Source: Pseudomonas mendocina (lineage in GTDB: Bacteria > Pseudomonadota > Gammaproteobacteria > Pseudomonadales > Pseudomonadaceae). Taken from it: a stretch of DNA of 64,000 nt. Under the pieces are notes generated by a model. The model saw nothing but the letters and a program-made list of their open reading frames with translations, searched no databases and was not told the origin of the DNA. The stretch lies in assembly GCA_037482215.1 (NCBI GenBank), contig CP148074.1:1612001-1676000 (forward strand). Reading direction: 5' to 3'. Below are positions 19,270 to 30,506 of the stretch, piece by piece. The stretch's first letter is position 1, and the number at the start of each line of letters is the position of its first letter. Both the position numbers and the translations under genes were made by a program.

Positions 19270-20289
19270 ATGAAAACGGCGGTTATTTTCGGTGGTTCTG
19301 GGTTTATAGGCGTGTTTTTCGCCAAACATCTTCTGCGGCATGAAGGGTTTGAAAAGGTTTATCTTTATGACCGAGAACAGGTTGCTGACAAGCCGTTTCC
19401 ATTCAGAGCTCAGTTGGTGCAAGACGATCCCCGTATTGTTGAAGTAAGCGGAGACGTTCGTCAGTCTGTGACTTGGCGGCCAGAAGAACCAATTGCGCTT
19501 ATTGCCAATTTCGCTGCGGTGCACCGTGAACCTGGTCATGCAGATTATGAGTATTACGAAACCAATTTGGCCGGCGCAGAAAATGTTTGCGCGTGGGCCG
19601 CAGAGGTTGGGTGCAACGAGGTCATTTTTACTAGCTCCATTTCCCCTTACGGCCCTAGCGAGCAGCAGAAGGATGAGCGCTCATTGCCCGTGCCGGTCAC
19701 TGCATATGGTGGCTCCAAATTGGTTGCTGAGAAAATCCATCAGGCCTGGTTGGCAGCCGATAGCAATAATCGACATTTGGTCATCGTCCGTCCAGGTGTA
19801 GTTTTCGGCCCTGGAGAGGGTGGCAATGTCTCTCGTCTGGTTAAGGCTGTTCTTAAGCGGTACTTTTTCTATATGGGCAACCGTAGCACGCGTAAGGCTG
19901 GTACTTACGTGAAGGAGCTCTGTGCGGCCATGTGTTGGGTTTTGTCGCGCCAGAAAGATAAGGCTGAACATTTCACTTTGTTCAACATGTCTATGAATCC
20001 AGGCCCTTCTATTAAAGAGTATGTAGATACTGTTTGTAGGGTTGCTGGAGTACAGCGCAAGGTTCCAGCTATCCCTTATCCGCTGTTGTTGGCTGTAGCA
20101 TATGGTATTGATCTCATTGCCAAGCCGCTTCGGATTAATCACCCATTTAGTCCCGTGAGGATTAAAAAGCTGGTTCGCTCCAATAATATTCACCCTGGGT
20201 ATCTCGTGGATAATGGCTATCCTTATCAATACACACTCGACTCAGCTTTTGAAGATTGGATGCGTGACTGCCCAAATGAGTGGCAATGA
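19270..20289 (+). CDS. NAD-dependent epimerase/dehydratase (extended SDR)
   Basis: A 339-residue nucleotide-sugar SDR enzyme. The Rossmann motif is VIFGGSGFIGVFFAKHLL, and the catalytic pair is in TAYGGSKLVAEK (YxxxK). The protein is closer to general UDP-sugar epimerases than to GalE. I prefer the ATG at 19270, which directly precedes the Rossmann strand and has GGAGAG upstream; the ATG at 19240 would overlap the previous stop and add 10 residues. The substrate is not predictable. Confidence 0.82.
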   Translation: MKTAVIFGGSGFIGVFFAKHLLRHEGFEKVYLYDREQVADKPFPFRAQLVQDDPRIVEVSGDVRQSVTWRPEEPIALIANFAAVHREPGHADYEYYETNLAGAENVCAWAAEVGCNEVIFTSSISPYGPSEQQKDERSLPVPVTAYGGSKLVAEKIHQAWLAADSNNRHLVIVRPGVVFGPGEGGNVSRLVKAVLKRYFFYMGNRSTRKAGTYVKELCAAMCWVLSRQKDKAEHFTLFNMSMNPGPSIKEYVDTVCRVAGVQRKVPAIPYPLLLAVAYGIDLIAKPLRINHPFSPVRIKKLVRSNNIHPGYLVDNGYPYQYTLDSAFEDWMRDCPNEWQ

Positions 20290-20314
20290 CTTGACTAACG
20301 GCGGATTTTGACTT

Positions 20315-21334
20315 GTGAGTAATAAAGTCCTAGTAACTGGTGGAGCTGGTTACATTGGGTCACATACTGTTTTGGCTTTACTTGAGGCGGGCTACGAAGT
20401 AGTCGTACTCGATAGTTTGTGTAATAGCTCGGTTGAGTCATTACGTCGAATTGAGTCAATCAGCGGGTGTTCACTTGATTTTGTCGAGGGTGATATCCGC
20501 AACAGAGCGTTGCTTGATAAGTTGTTTACAGAACACCGTATTTCATGTGTGCTTCACTTCGCAGGCCTTAAGGCTGTTGGTCAAAGTGTGCGTGAGCCGC
20601 TGGCGTATTATGAAAACAATGTATCCGGCACCATAACGCTTTGTCAGGCGATGGCTGCTGCTGGCGTATTTACTCTGGTTTTTAGCTCTTCTGCCACGGT
20701 CTATGGTGAGCCGAAGCAAATGCCTATCCGTGAAGATTTCCCAACCGGTACCCCGACTAATCCTTATGGCCGCTCAAAGCTGATGGTGGAGGAGGTGCTG
20801 GGGGATTTGGCGAATTCTGATGCTCGCTGGAGCATTGCACTTTTACGCTACTTCAATCCTGTTGGTGCGCATGACAGTGGGTTAATTGGCGAGGATCCAG
20901 AAGGTATACCAAATAACCTATTGCCTTTTATTGCTCAGGTCGCTGTTGGGAAGTTGAGTGAACTGGCGATTTTTGGTGGGGATTATCCAACTTCAGATGG
21001 TACCGGTGTGCGCGACTACATTCATGTCGTTGATCTCGCTGACGGGCATCTCAAGGCGTTGCAGGTTATTACTGGTCGCCAGGGGGTTCATATCTGGAAC
21101 CTAGGTACTGGAAATGGATATAGCGTCCTACAGATGTTGCGGGCATTTGAGGTCGCTTGCGGTAAGACGTTGCCTTATCGAATAGCGCCTCGTCGTTCGG
21201 GTGATATCGCCGAGTGCTGGGCTGATTCGTCAAAAGCCGAACGGGAGCTGGGTTGGAAAGCAAAGAGAAGCCTGGCTCAAATGATGGAGGATACTTGGCG
21301 TTGGCAGTCACGAAATCCACATGGGTATTCTTGA
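20315..21334 (+). CDS. galE: UDP-glucose 4-epimerase
   Basis: A 339-residue SDR interconverting UDP-glucose and UDP-galactose. It carries VTGGAGYIGSHTVLALLEAG at the N-terminus, then FSSSATVYG, the catalytic NPYGRSKLMVE and RYFNPVGAH, all typical GalE blocks. The length is standard. The start is a GTG at 20315. It supplies UDP-galactose to Glf upstream in the same cluster. Confidence 0.95.
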   Translation: MSNKVLVTGGAGYIGSHTVLALLEAGYEVVVLDSLCNSSVESLRRIESISGCSLDFVEGDIRNRALLDKLFTEHRISCVLHFAGLKAVGQSVREPLAYYENNVSGTITLCQAMAAAGVFTLVFSSSATVYGEPKQMPIREDFPTGTPTNPYGRSKLMVEEVLGDLANSDARWSIALLRYFNPVGAHDSGLIGEDPEGIPNNLLPFIAQVAVGKLSELAIFGGDYPTSDGTGVRDYIHVVDLADGHLKALQVITGRQGVHIWNLGTGNGYSVLQMLRAFEVACGKTLPYRIAPRRSGDIAECWADSSKAERELGWKAKRSLAQMMEDTWRWQSRNPHGYS

Positions 21335-21406
21335 GGCTACGTTTGGCTCGCAGGAAGTGACTTCATTCGGTTTAGCCGTTCATAACATTAGTTTTTAGGG
21401 TTGCTC

Positions 21407-22240
21407 ATGATTCGCAAATGTTTGTACCCAGCAGCTGGCTACGGAACCCGTTTTCTCCCTGCCACTAAGGCTATGCCAAAGGAAATGCTTCCAATCGTTA
21501 ACAAGCCATTGATTCAGTATGCTGTAGAAGAGGCTCAGGATGCCGGGATTCAGCATATGGCTGTTGTTACAGGGCGTGGTAAACGTGCATTAGAGGATCA
21601 CTTCGATATCAGTTATGAGCTTGAGCATCAGATCAAGGGGACTGATAAAGAGAAGTACCTTGCTGGTACGCGTAAGTTGATAGAAAACTGCACATTTTCT
21701 TACACGCGTCAGGTTGAAATGAAAGGTCTCGGTCATGCAATTCTCTGTGGCCGCCCTTTAATTGGTGACGAGCCCTTTGCTGTGGTGTTGGCTGATGACC
21801 TTTGCTTGAATATCGAGGGCGATGGCGTATTGCAACAAATGGTCAAGCTCTATAACCAATTCCGTTGCTCTATTGTTGCAATTCAGGAAGTGCCGCGAGA
21901 TCAAACCCATAAATACGGTGTTATCTCTGGGGAGATGATCCGCGATGATATTTTCCGCGTAAATAGCATGGTTGAAAAACCTAAGCCGGAAGAAGCACCG
22001 TCCAATCTTGCCATCATTGGCCGCTATATTCTTACGCCTGATATTTTTGATCTGATCGCTGAGACAGAGCCTGGGAAAGGTGGGGAAATCCAGATTACTG
22101 ATGCCTTGATGAAGCAGGCTCAGCAAGGCTGTGTGCTGGCATACAAGTTCAAAGGTCAGCGATTCGATTGTGGTAGCGCAGAAGGTTATGTGGCTGCAAC
22201 CAATTACTGCTTCAACAATCTATATTCATCTGGTTTCTGA
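21407..22240 (+). CDS. galU: UTP-glucose-1-phosphate uridylyltransferase
   Basis: Makes UDP-glucose, the precursor used by GalE. 277 residues with the signature GYGTRFLPATKAMPKEMLPI at the start and VEKPKPEEAPSNLAIIGRYI in the middle. I use the ATG at 21407, with AGGG 6 nt upstream, rather than an in-frame TTG at 21401. It is the last gene of the polysaccharide cluster. An imperfect hairpin (22252-22261 with 22281-22290) lies shortly after the stop. Confidence 0.95.
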   Translation: MIRKCLYPAAGYGTRFLPATKAMPKEMLPIVNKPLIQYAVEEAQDAGIQHMAVVTGRGKRALEDHFDISYELEHQIKGTDKEKYLAGTRKLIENCTFSYTRQVEMKGLGHAILCGRPLIGDEPFAVVLADDLCLNIEGDGVLQQMVKLYNQFRCSIVAIQEVPRDQTHKYGVISGEMIRDDIFRVNSMVEKPKPEEAPSNLAIIGRYILTPDIFDLIAETEPGKGGEIQITDALMKQAQQGCVLAYKFKGQRFDCGSAEGYVAATNYCFNNLYSSGF

Positions 22241-22356
22241 GCCGAATGCAGCGGCAGTGATGAAGTTCATATCCTCTTTAATCACTGTCGTTGGCTTTAG
22301 ATTCAGAGTATTAGAGGGGTACATCTTGTGTCTTACTTACGGGTGATTAGTCTGCT

Positions 22357-22521
22357 ATGAGCAATGCTCCTAAGCTGATCGACTTCTCCGCGGAACGTGA
22401 CAAGCGCATCCATGACCTGCATGAGAAGAAACTCAATGAGGTGCGGGCTGCCTTCGAGCAGGCCCTTCCTCTGCCTAAGGGCAAAAAGAAAAAGCCCGCT
22501 AAAAAGCCGAAAAAGCGTTAA
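22357..22521 (+). CDS. Small lysine-rich hypothetical protein
   Basis: A 54-codon frame beginning MSNAPKLIDFSAERDKRIHD. The first 40 residues look like one or two amphipathic helices, and the tail is almost entirely Lys/Pro (from KGKKKKPAKK). No clear ribosome site precedes the ATG, but the codon use and unbroken helix-like pattern suggest a real gene. I do not recognise it. A nucleic-acid-binding role would be speculation from charge only. Confidence 0.55.
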   Translation: MSNAPKLIDFSAERDKRIHDLHEKKLNEVRAAFEQALPLPKGKKKKPAKKPKKR

Positions 22522-22547
22522 TCCCCGCCTGTTGTAGGGCTGATTAG

Positions 22548-22561
22548 TTGATCTGGATCAG
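22548..22561. promoter_or_regulatory. Upstream ANR/FNR box
   Basis: TTGAT-CTGG-ATCAG matches the FNR/ANR consensus TTGAT-N4-ATCAA except the last base. It is 50 bp upstream of a second, perfect copy. Confidence 0.75.
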
Positions 22562-22597
22562 TTCCCTGTCATCTCTGTCAATACCGCTTGGTAGCCG

Positions 22598-22611
22598 TTG
22601 ATCTGGATCAA
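22598..22611. promoter_or_regulatory. ANR/FNR box for the CcoM-like gene
   Basis: A perfect TTGAT-CTGG-ATCAA site centred 76 bp before the ATG at 22681. If it sits at -41.5, transcription would start near 22646, giving a short leader. It predicts low-oxygen induction. Confidence 0.85.
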
Positions 22612-22680
22612 TTTGCCAGGCGGCCCGCCTGTTAAGGTGTAGCCATTCCCACACGGGTTACACCATAAACAGGAGGCACC

Positions 22681-22803
22681 ATGTTCATCGATACAGTTGT
22701 TCTCGCAGGTATTGGCACTGTCGGTTTGATGGTTGCTTTCGTCGGGGCGGTTGGTTATTTCATCTGGCAGGACGCACGTAAGCGCGATAGCAAGAAGAGC
22801 TGA
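22681..22803 (+). CDS. ccoM: CcoM-like small subunit of cbb3-type cytochrome oxidase
   Basis: A 40-residue single-span membrane peptide (start MFIDTVVLAGIGTVGL) with one hydrophobic helix at about residues 5-29 and a charged C-terminal tail (DARKRDSKKS). From memory it closely resembles CcoM, the small single-helix subunit of the Pseudomonas stutzeri cbb3 oxidase that aids complex stability and assembly. The two ANR boxes upstream fit, because cbb3 components are induced at low oxygen. The ribosome site AGGAGG is strong and a classical terminator follows. It stands away from any ccoNOQP genes in this window, so it is an orphan gene here. The protein is easily missed in annotation because of its size. 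Confidence 0.75.
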   Translation: MFIDTVVLAGIGTVGLMVAFVGAVGYFIWQDARKRDSKKS

Positions 22804-22837
22804 ATCCTGCCGATTCAGGGGCACGCAAGGCAACTTG

Positions 22838-22862
22838 GGGCGACTATGTCGCCCTTTTTTTT
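22838..22862 (+). terminator. Rho-independent terminator after ccoM
   Basis: A 7-bp stem (22838-22844 with 22848-22854), 3-nt loop and 8 T residues, 34 bp after the ccoM stop. Confidence 0.9.
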
Positions 22863-22914
22863 CGTTCCGATTTTCTCTGCTGATCAGCGCCAGATAGCTG
22901 TGCGCTGCTTCGTC

Positions 22915-24462
22915 TCAGTGGGCGATAGCCTGTTCTTGTGATGGCTGGATATTGGTGACTTCGTTCAGGTATTGCGCGAGCCTGTCTTGTTGTTCCTGAC
23001 TCAGATACAAGCCCAGCTTACTGCGGCGCCAGAGGATGTCTTCAGCTGTTAGCGCCCACTCGTGTTCACGCAGGTAGTCGACTTCGCGGGTGTACAAGCC
23101 ACTTCCTAAATGTTCGCCCAAGTCATTTAGGGTTCTCACGCCCTCCAACATGGCCCATGTGCGTGAGCCGTAGGTGTTTACCCAGCGCTTGATGACACTC
23201 CCTGGGAGCCAGTTGTAGCTGCTGGCGATCTCGCCGGCGAGCTCACGCAGATCAGTGACTTTCTCGGCACCGGGCAGTGGGGCGGTTTTGGTCCAGGCTG
23301 GACCCATTTTGGGGAAGAACTCAGCTAGCTGGTGCATCGCAGCTTCCGCCAGCTTGCGGTAGGTGGTCAGCTTGCCGCCAAAAACGGACAGTAGGGGCGC
23401 ACCTTCACTTTTTTCACTGAGCGCTAGTGTGTAGTCCCGGGTCACTGCTGAGGGGTTGTCTGATTCGTCATCACATAGCGGGCGTACGCCTGAGTAGCTG
23501 CTGACGATGTCGCTACGCAGTATCTGCCGTTTGAAGTGGCTGTTGACGACGTTGAGCAGGTAGCCAATTTCGTCATCGGATATGGATACCTTAGCCGGAT
23601 CGCCGTTGTACTCCTTATCAGTCGTGCCGATCAGCGTGAATTGATCGTGATAAGGAATAACAAAAACAATCCGGTTGTCTTCGTTTTGCAAAATAAATGA
23701 TTGGGGCAGGTCGTGAAGTCTCGGCACGATGATGTGGCTGCCCTGAATCAGGCGGATGCCATAGGGCGATTTCTGCTTGAGGTCGTCGCGGATAAAGCTG
23801 GAGACCCACGGGCCGGCGGCATTGACGAGGGCGCGGGCGCGGATACTGCGGGTAGTGCCATCGGCGTGTTGCAGCTCTACCTGCCAAACACCGTCCAGCC
23901 GTTGTGCGTGGGTGCAGCGGGTACGAGTGTGGATTTGAGCGCCGTGTTCACGGGCTGCTATGGCATTAAGGACTACCAGTCGTGCGTCATCTACTGTGCA
24001 GTCGGCGTATTCGAAGCCCCGACTGATATGCGATTGCAGTGGATGGTCTGAAGCAAACTTCAGACCGCTGGAGGCGCCCAGTTGTTTGCGTTTGCCCAGA
24101 TTGTCGTAGAGAAATAGGCCGCAGCGAATCATCCAGGCTGGTCGCAGATGAGGGCGGTGGGGCAGGATAAAACGCATAGGTTTAACGATATGCGGGGCCT
24201 TGCTCAGCAGCACTTCCCGCTCAGCCAGTGCCTCGTGCACCAGGCGAAATTCATAATGCTCCAGATAACGCAGGCCACCATGAATCAGTTTGCTGCTGGC
24301 CGACGAGGTGTGGCTGGCCAGGTCGTCTTTTTCACAAAGGAAAACGGATAGGCCGCGTCCGGCTGCGTCAGCCGCGATGCCCACTCCGTTAATGCCGCCG
24401 CCGATTACAACCAGATCGTACACGTCGGGTTGTGCGGTTGAGGGGGTATGGGTGGTCGACAC
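22915..24462 (-). CDS. glpD: Aerobic glycerol-3-phosphate dehydrogenase
   Basis: A 515-residue membrane-associated FAD enzyme that oxidises glycerol 3-phosphate to dihydroxyacetone phosphate and passes electrons to quinone. It has the FAD motif DLVVIGGGINGVGIAADAAG, then SSASSKLIHGGLRYLEHYEF and FGGKLTTYRKLAE near the C-terminal third, all typical of GlpD. Translation starts at a GTG (24460-24462) with an AAGGAGG site 6 nt upstream. A GlpR-operator-like sequence lies 43 bp before the start, so it is probably transcribed from its own glycerol-inducible promoter rather than only from glpFK. Confidence 0.96.
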   Translation of the reverse strand: MSTTHTPSTAQPDVYDLVVIGGGINGVGIAADAAGRGLSVFLCEKDDLASHTSSASSKLIHGGLRYLEHYEFRLVHEALAEREVLLSKAPHIVKPMRFILPHRPHLRPAWMIRCGLFLYDNLGKRKQLGASSGLKFASDHPLQSHISRGFEYADCTVDDARLVVLNAIAAREHGAQIHTRTRCTHAQRLDGVWQVELQHADGTTRSIRARALVNAAGPWVSSFIRDDLKQKSPYGIRLIQGSHIIVPRLHDLPQSFILQNEDNRIVFVIPYHDQFTLIGTTDKEYNGDPAKVSISDDEIGYLLNVVNSHFKRQILRSDIVSSYSGVRPLCDDESDNPSAVTRDYTLALSEKSEGAPLLSVFGGKLTTYRKLAEAAMHQLAEFFPKMGPAWTKTAPLPGAEKVTDLRELAGEIASSYNWLPGSVIKRWVNTYGSRTWAMLEGVRTLNDLGEHLGSGLYTREVDYLREHEWALTAEDILWRRSKLGLYLSQEQQDRLAQYLNEVTNIQPSQEQAIAH

Positions 24463-24504
24463 GGTGAGCCTCCTTTGTGTATCTTGGTATCGATTGTGAA
24501 CATC

Positions 24505-24524
24505 AATGTTCGATTTCGAAAATA
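24505..24524. promoter_or_regulatory. GlpR operator candidate upstream of glpD
   Basis: The minus-strand 20-mer matches the E. coli GlpR operator consensus (WATGTTCGWTAWCGAACATW) at 18 of 20 positions. It lies between glpR and glpD, where GlpR repression of glpD is expected. Confidence 0.7.
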
Positions 24525-24641
24525 CTAGCGCAGCAAAACGCCTACGACCAGCCGTAAACCCAGTAAACGGATTTTGGATGACAGACGGACGATCAGCAGT
24601 GCATGTGTTGCGAAGGAAATTGGCAGGCGCGCAGAGTGTGC

Positions 24642-25397
24642 TCAGATCACATCGAGACGAATCTTATGCTGGTGCAGGAGTTGGGAGAACGCTGGGGAAG
24701 GAGGCTGATCGGTTACCAGGCAATCAATCAGGCTGATTGAGCCCAGCCGCACCATGGCATTGCGGCCGAACTTGCTTGAGTCTGCGGCGAGAATGACCTG
24801 ACGGGCGTTGTGGATGATGGCTTGTGAAACCCGTACCTCCTGATAGTCAAAATCCAGCAGGCTGCCGTCTTCGTCAATACCGCTAATGCCAACAATGGCA
24901 TAGTCGACCTTGAATTGCTGGATGAAATCCACAGCCGCCTGGCCCACCACGCCGCCATCACTGCGTACGGTTCCTCCGGCCACTAGCACTTCAAAGTCTG
25001 CTTTGCTGCTTAGTAGGGCAGCAACGTGCAGATTATTGGTGATGACTTTGAGGCCAGTGTGATTGAGAAGCTCGCGGGCGATGGTTTCAGTGGTGGTGCC
25101 GATGTTGATGAAGAGCGAGGCGTGGTCGGGAATCTGGCTGGCCACCGCTTCGGCAATGCGCTGTTTTTCGTCGCGCATCTGGTCGGCTCGCATGGAGTAG
25201 GCGGTGTTTTCGACACTTGAGTCGTAAGCGGCGCCGCCGTGATAACGACGCAGCATGTTCAGCTCGGCGAGTTGATTAATGTCACGCCTGATGGTCTGCG
25301 GGGTCACCACATACAGTTGAGCCATTTCCTCAATGCTCACGTAACCGCGGTCACGAACCAGTTCGAGGATTTGCTGTTGTCGTGGTGGCAGATTCAT
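24642..25397 (-). CDS. glpR: DeoR-family repressor of glycerol metabolism
   Basis: A 251-residue DeoR/GlpR regulator that represses glp genes until glycerol 3-phosphate accumulates. It has an N-terminal helix-turn-helix ([20 protein letters not shown]) and the DeoR effector domain with [15 protein letters not shown] and [23 protein letters not shown] precedes the ATG. It sits between glpK and glpD in the order glpF-glpK-glpR-glpD seen in pseudomonads. Confidence 0.95.
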   Translation of the reverse strand: MNLPPRQQQILELVRDRGYVSIEEMAQLYVVTPQTIRRDINQLAELNMLRRYHGGAAYDSSVENTAYSMRADQMRDEKQRIAEAVASQIPDHASLFINIGTTTETIARELLNHTGLKVITNNLHVAALLSSKADFEVLVAGGTVRSDGGVVGQAAVDFIQQFKVDYAIVGISGIDEDGSLLDFDYQEVRVSQAIIHNARQVILAADSSKFGRNAMVRLGSISLIDCLVTDQPPSPAFSQLLHQHKIRLDVI

Positions 25398-25462
25398 TGA
25401 CCATCCTTACAGAGTGTCGGAAGAGGCACGCCATCATCAGGAAAAGCGTGCCATTCCACAAT

Positions 25463-25513
25463 ACATGCCGACAAAGCAGCCTGTGTGTGACGGTTCAGGC
25501 TATGTCGGCATGT
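25463..25513. repeat. Long hairpin between glpK and glpR
   Basis: An 11-bp perfect outer stem (25463-25473 with 25503-25513) encloses a second 6-bp stem (25478-25483 with 25496-25501). It begins 10 bp after the glpK stop on the minus strand and ends 65 bp before glpR. No U-tract follows, so attenuation or 3'-end stabilisation of glpFK mRNA is more likely than full termination. Confidence 0.6.
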
Positions 25514-25523
25514 GTAAGGGCTT

Positions 25524-27907
<2,384 letters not shown>

Positions 27908-28053
27908 GATTGAGCATATTCCTTATTGTTGTGATGCCAGGTAGGCGCCAACAACAGGAACGGCTCAAGGCCTCCATAACGCAAACCATCCATGATGAAA
28001 TTCGTTTCCATATTTTCGGAAGTGAAAAAATAAAGCCCTGAAAAGATACTGTC

Positions 28054-28073
28054 AAAGATCGAAAGTGAACATA
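28054..28073. promoter_or_regulatory. Weaker GlpR operator candidate upstream of glpF
   Basis: Matches the E. coli GlpR consensus at 15 of 20 positions, with an intact GAACAT right half. It lies in the 300-bp gap between glpF and the divergent ybaK-family gene, which has no other supported gene. Confidence 0.45.
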
Positions 28074-28207
28074 TGTACCTATCTGACCGATGGCTGGTCA
28101 ATTTGTGCCAGCTAAACCTCTAGGTATCAGTTACAGCAGTCTGGAGTCAGCAGCGCTTTTGCCCTACATTTGGCGACCGTATTTCCGGACTCGCTAGAGA
28201 TGTAACG

Positions 28208-28678
28208 ATGACTCCTGCTTTGGATCTCCTGAAAAAACGCCGCATTGAGCATCAGGTCCACAGTTATGAGCACGACCCGAAAGCCGCTTCGTATGGGCTT
28301 GAGGCAGCAGAGAAGCTCGCCTTAAACCCCGCGCAGGTGTTCAAAACGTTACTGGTCAGCAGTGAAAAGGGGGAGTTGCTGGTGGCTGTCGTACCAGTCG
28401 CCGGAACGTTGGATCTAAAAGCGTTGGCCCATGCAGCAGGTGTAAAAAAGGTTGATATGGCTGACCCTGCCGCCGCTCAGCGTGCGACAGGCTATCTGTT
28501 GGGGGGGATCAGCCCTCTTGGGCAGAAAAAGCGCCTGCGTACGTTTATTGATGACACTGCGCAGTCTTTTGCTTCTGTGTATGTCAGTGCCGGAAGGCGT
28601 GGCCTTGAGGTGCAGCTGGCTGCCAGTGCTTTGTGTGAGTTAACCCAGGCCCAGTTTGCCTCGATTGGGCGAGAGTAG
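28208..28678 (+). CDS. ybaK: YbaK/EbsC-family Cys-tRNA(Pro) deacylase
   Basis: A 156-residue trans-editing enzyme that hydrolyses cysteine mischarged on tRNA-Pro. It has the YbaK blocks [29 protein letters not shown] (containing the conserved functional Lys), and [19 protein letters not shown]. The length is standard. The ribosome site is weak. It is divergent from glpF. Confidence 0.92.
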   Translation: MTPALDLLKKRRIEHQVHSYEHDPKAASYGLEAAEKLALNPAQVFKTLLVSSEKGELLVAVVPVAGTLDLKALAHAAGVKKVDMADPAAAQRATGYLLGGISPLGQKKRLRTFIDDTAQSFASVYVSAGRRGLEVQLAASALCELTQAQFASIGRE

Positions 28679-28798
28679 CGCTGGCCTTGATGGCCGTTGA
28701 TTTGGTACAAGCTGTAACTTGCCAGTTGTAATCAAGAGTTGCCACGCCGTTAGCACGAGGCGCGGTTTATACCGATCGCATTGAAACATGGGCTGTGC

Positions 28799-29575
28799 AT
28801 GTCGTTGATACGTTTACTTGCTGGTCATGGGTTGCTATTGCTACTGCTCAGTTACGCTAGCATTTCAAAAGCTGAAACTTTAGTTATTGCTGGGGACGAG
28901 TGGTGCCCGGTCAATTGCGAAGCTAGCTCCTCCCGTCCTGGCATATTTGTTGAGCTAGTGCGGGAGATTTTTGCCGAGTCTGGTATTACGCTCGACTACC
29001 AAACCATGAATTGGGCTAGAACACTGCAGTTGGTTAGGCGCGGCGAGATTAATGCGGCTATTGGAGCTGGGATTGAAGATGCACCCGACTTCATGTTTCA
29101 TCAGACGCCGATGGCAATGTCCCGGAACTGTTTTTACACCCGCAGTGACTCAACTTGGCAGTGGGACGGGGTGAAGTCTTTGGCAGGGCAGCGTTTAGGG
29201 GTCATCAACGACTACAGTTACGGTGATGCACTGAACGCCTATATCAACACATACCGTCATAACAGTTCTCGGGTGCAGCTGGCCGCTGGAGACAAAGCGC
29301 TGTCTCTGAGCTTGGGTAAACTGCGGCGCAAAAGGCTAGACGTTGTTCTTGAAAACCCCTGGGTGGTTGAGGCGCTCCTGGCTAGAGAAGGGCGCCCAGG
29401 CTCATTGCGTCAGACCGGTTGCCGTGTCCCTGATGTCGCCATCTATTTGGCATTCTCTCCTGTGCTTGATTCCAGCAGGCGTTACGCCGAAATTTTCGAT
29501 CAAGGCTTAAAGCGTTTCCGCGCCAACGGACGCCTGCAAGCACTTTTCCACGCTTACGGTGTGAAAGAAAACTGA
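28799..29575 (+). CDS. Periplasmic substrate-binding protein, solute-binding family 3
   Basis: A 258-residue exported protein. The signal peptide is a hydrophobic stretch (LLLLLLSYASI) ending at SKA before ETLVIAG. The mature part has the family-3 layout, with SSRPGIFVELVREIF and a hinge region MNWARTLQLVRRGEINAAIG. Two Cys pairs could form disulfides. No permease or ATPase gene is adjacent, so it may be an orphan binding protein or sensor input. I use the ATG at 28799; the upstream in-frame TTG at 28781 is less likely. Confidence 0.78.
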   Translation: MSLIRLLAGHGLLLLLLSYASISKAETLVIAGDEWCPVNCEASSSRPGIFVELVREIFAESGITLDYQTMNWARTLQLVRRGEINAAIGAGIEDAPDFMFHQTPMAMSRNCFYTRSDSTWQWDGVKSLAGQRLGVINDYSYGDALNAYINTYRHNSSRVQLAAGDKALSLSLGKLRRKRLDVVLENPWVVEALLAREGRPGSLRQTGCRVPDVAIYLAFSPVLDSSRRYAEIFDQGLKRFRANGRLQALFHAYGVKEN

Positions 29576-29676
29576 CCCGCTTGGCTCAGACTGTATCTGA
29601 GTAATTGCTGGTAACTGTTTCAACGATGGTTTTCTGTTTTCTGCATACTGGCCTGAACTATCCAGTCGAGGCTTAT

Positions 29677-30480
29677 ATGTCGCTCGAATACTTTCAGGTT
29701 GATGCGTTTACGTCGGTTCCATTCAGTGGTAACCCAGCCATCGTTTATCGACTCTCAAATTGGCTCAAAGACGTGCAAATGCAGCGGATTGCTGCTGAGC
29801 ATAATTTGGCGGAGACCGCGTTTGTGGTCCGTGAAGACGATCAGTGGCGCATTCGTTGGTTCACCCCAAAGGCCGAGGTGCCCTTATGCGGTCACGCCAC
29901 GTTGGCGAGCGCCCATGTGCTGTATGAGGTGTATGGCGAAAGCGCTGAGGTAATTGAATTCGCCAGCCTCTCAGGTGCGCTGCGTGTTGCTCGTAAGGGG
30001 ACTCAGCTGGTGTTGGATTTTCCGGTGCGGAGGGTGCAGCAGGTCGAACATAACCCCGCAGTTGATCAAGCCCTAGGGCTGCCTGTGTTGGAGCTGTTGG
30101 CCTTGATGGAGGACGGGGGCATTCAGGAGCTGATGGCCGTGGTTTCCTCTGAAGAGGAATTGCGTTCCTGCCAGCCTGACTTGGCGGCGGTGGCTCGTTT
30201 ACCAGGATTGGGCCTGCTGGTCACGGCGCCCGGAGAACAGCATGATTTTGTCTCCCGTTACTTTGCACCGGCTATTGGGATTGATGAGGACCCCGTCACC
30301 GGTTCAACTCACTGCATGCTTACGCCTTATTGGGCTGAGCGACTTGGTAAGCAGTCACTCATTGCTCGGCAGTGTTCAGCCCGTAGCGGTGAGTTGCAAT
30401 GTGAGTTGCATGGAGAGCGGGTGAAGATCGCTGGCCACGCCGTATTGGTGGCCAGAGGAGAGCTGCTGCTGGCGCTCTAA
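29677..30480 (+). CDS. PhzF-family isomerase/epimerase-like protein
   Basis: A 267-residue PhzF-fold protein. The conserved blocks are YFQVDAFTSVPFSGNPAIVY at the start, AEHNLAETAFV with the catalytic-type Glu, VPLCGHATLASAHVL and DEDPVTGSTHC. These match the PhzF/YddE superfamily; no phenazine genes are near, so it is a general family member of unknown substrate. The ATG at 29677 has GAGG 5 nt upstream; in-frame codons before it (from 29605) look non-coding. Confidence 0.88.
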   Translation: MSLEYFQVDAFTSVPFSGNPAIVYRLSNWLKDVQMQRIAAEHNLAETAFVVREDDQWRIRWFTPKAEVPLCGHATLASAHVLYEVYGESAEVIEFASLSGALRVARKGTQLVLDFPVRRVQQVEHNPAVDQALGLPVLELLALMEDGGIQELMAVVSSEEELRSCQPDLAAVARLPGLGLLVTAPGEQHDFVSRYFAPAIGIDEDPVTGSTHCMLTPYWAERLGKQSLIARQCSARSGELQCELHGERVKIAGHAVLVARGELLLAL

Positions 30481-30483
30481 TTA

Positions 30484-30506
30484 TCAGGCGCCGCTGTAGC
30501 GCCTGA
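30484..30506. terminator. Hairpin between convergent genes
   Basis: An 8-bp stem (30484-30491 with 30499-30506) with a 7-nt loop overlaps the last codons of the ABC ATPase gene and lies 4 bp from the PhzF-family stop. No U-tract is seen. Confidence 0.4.
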
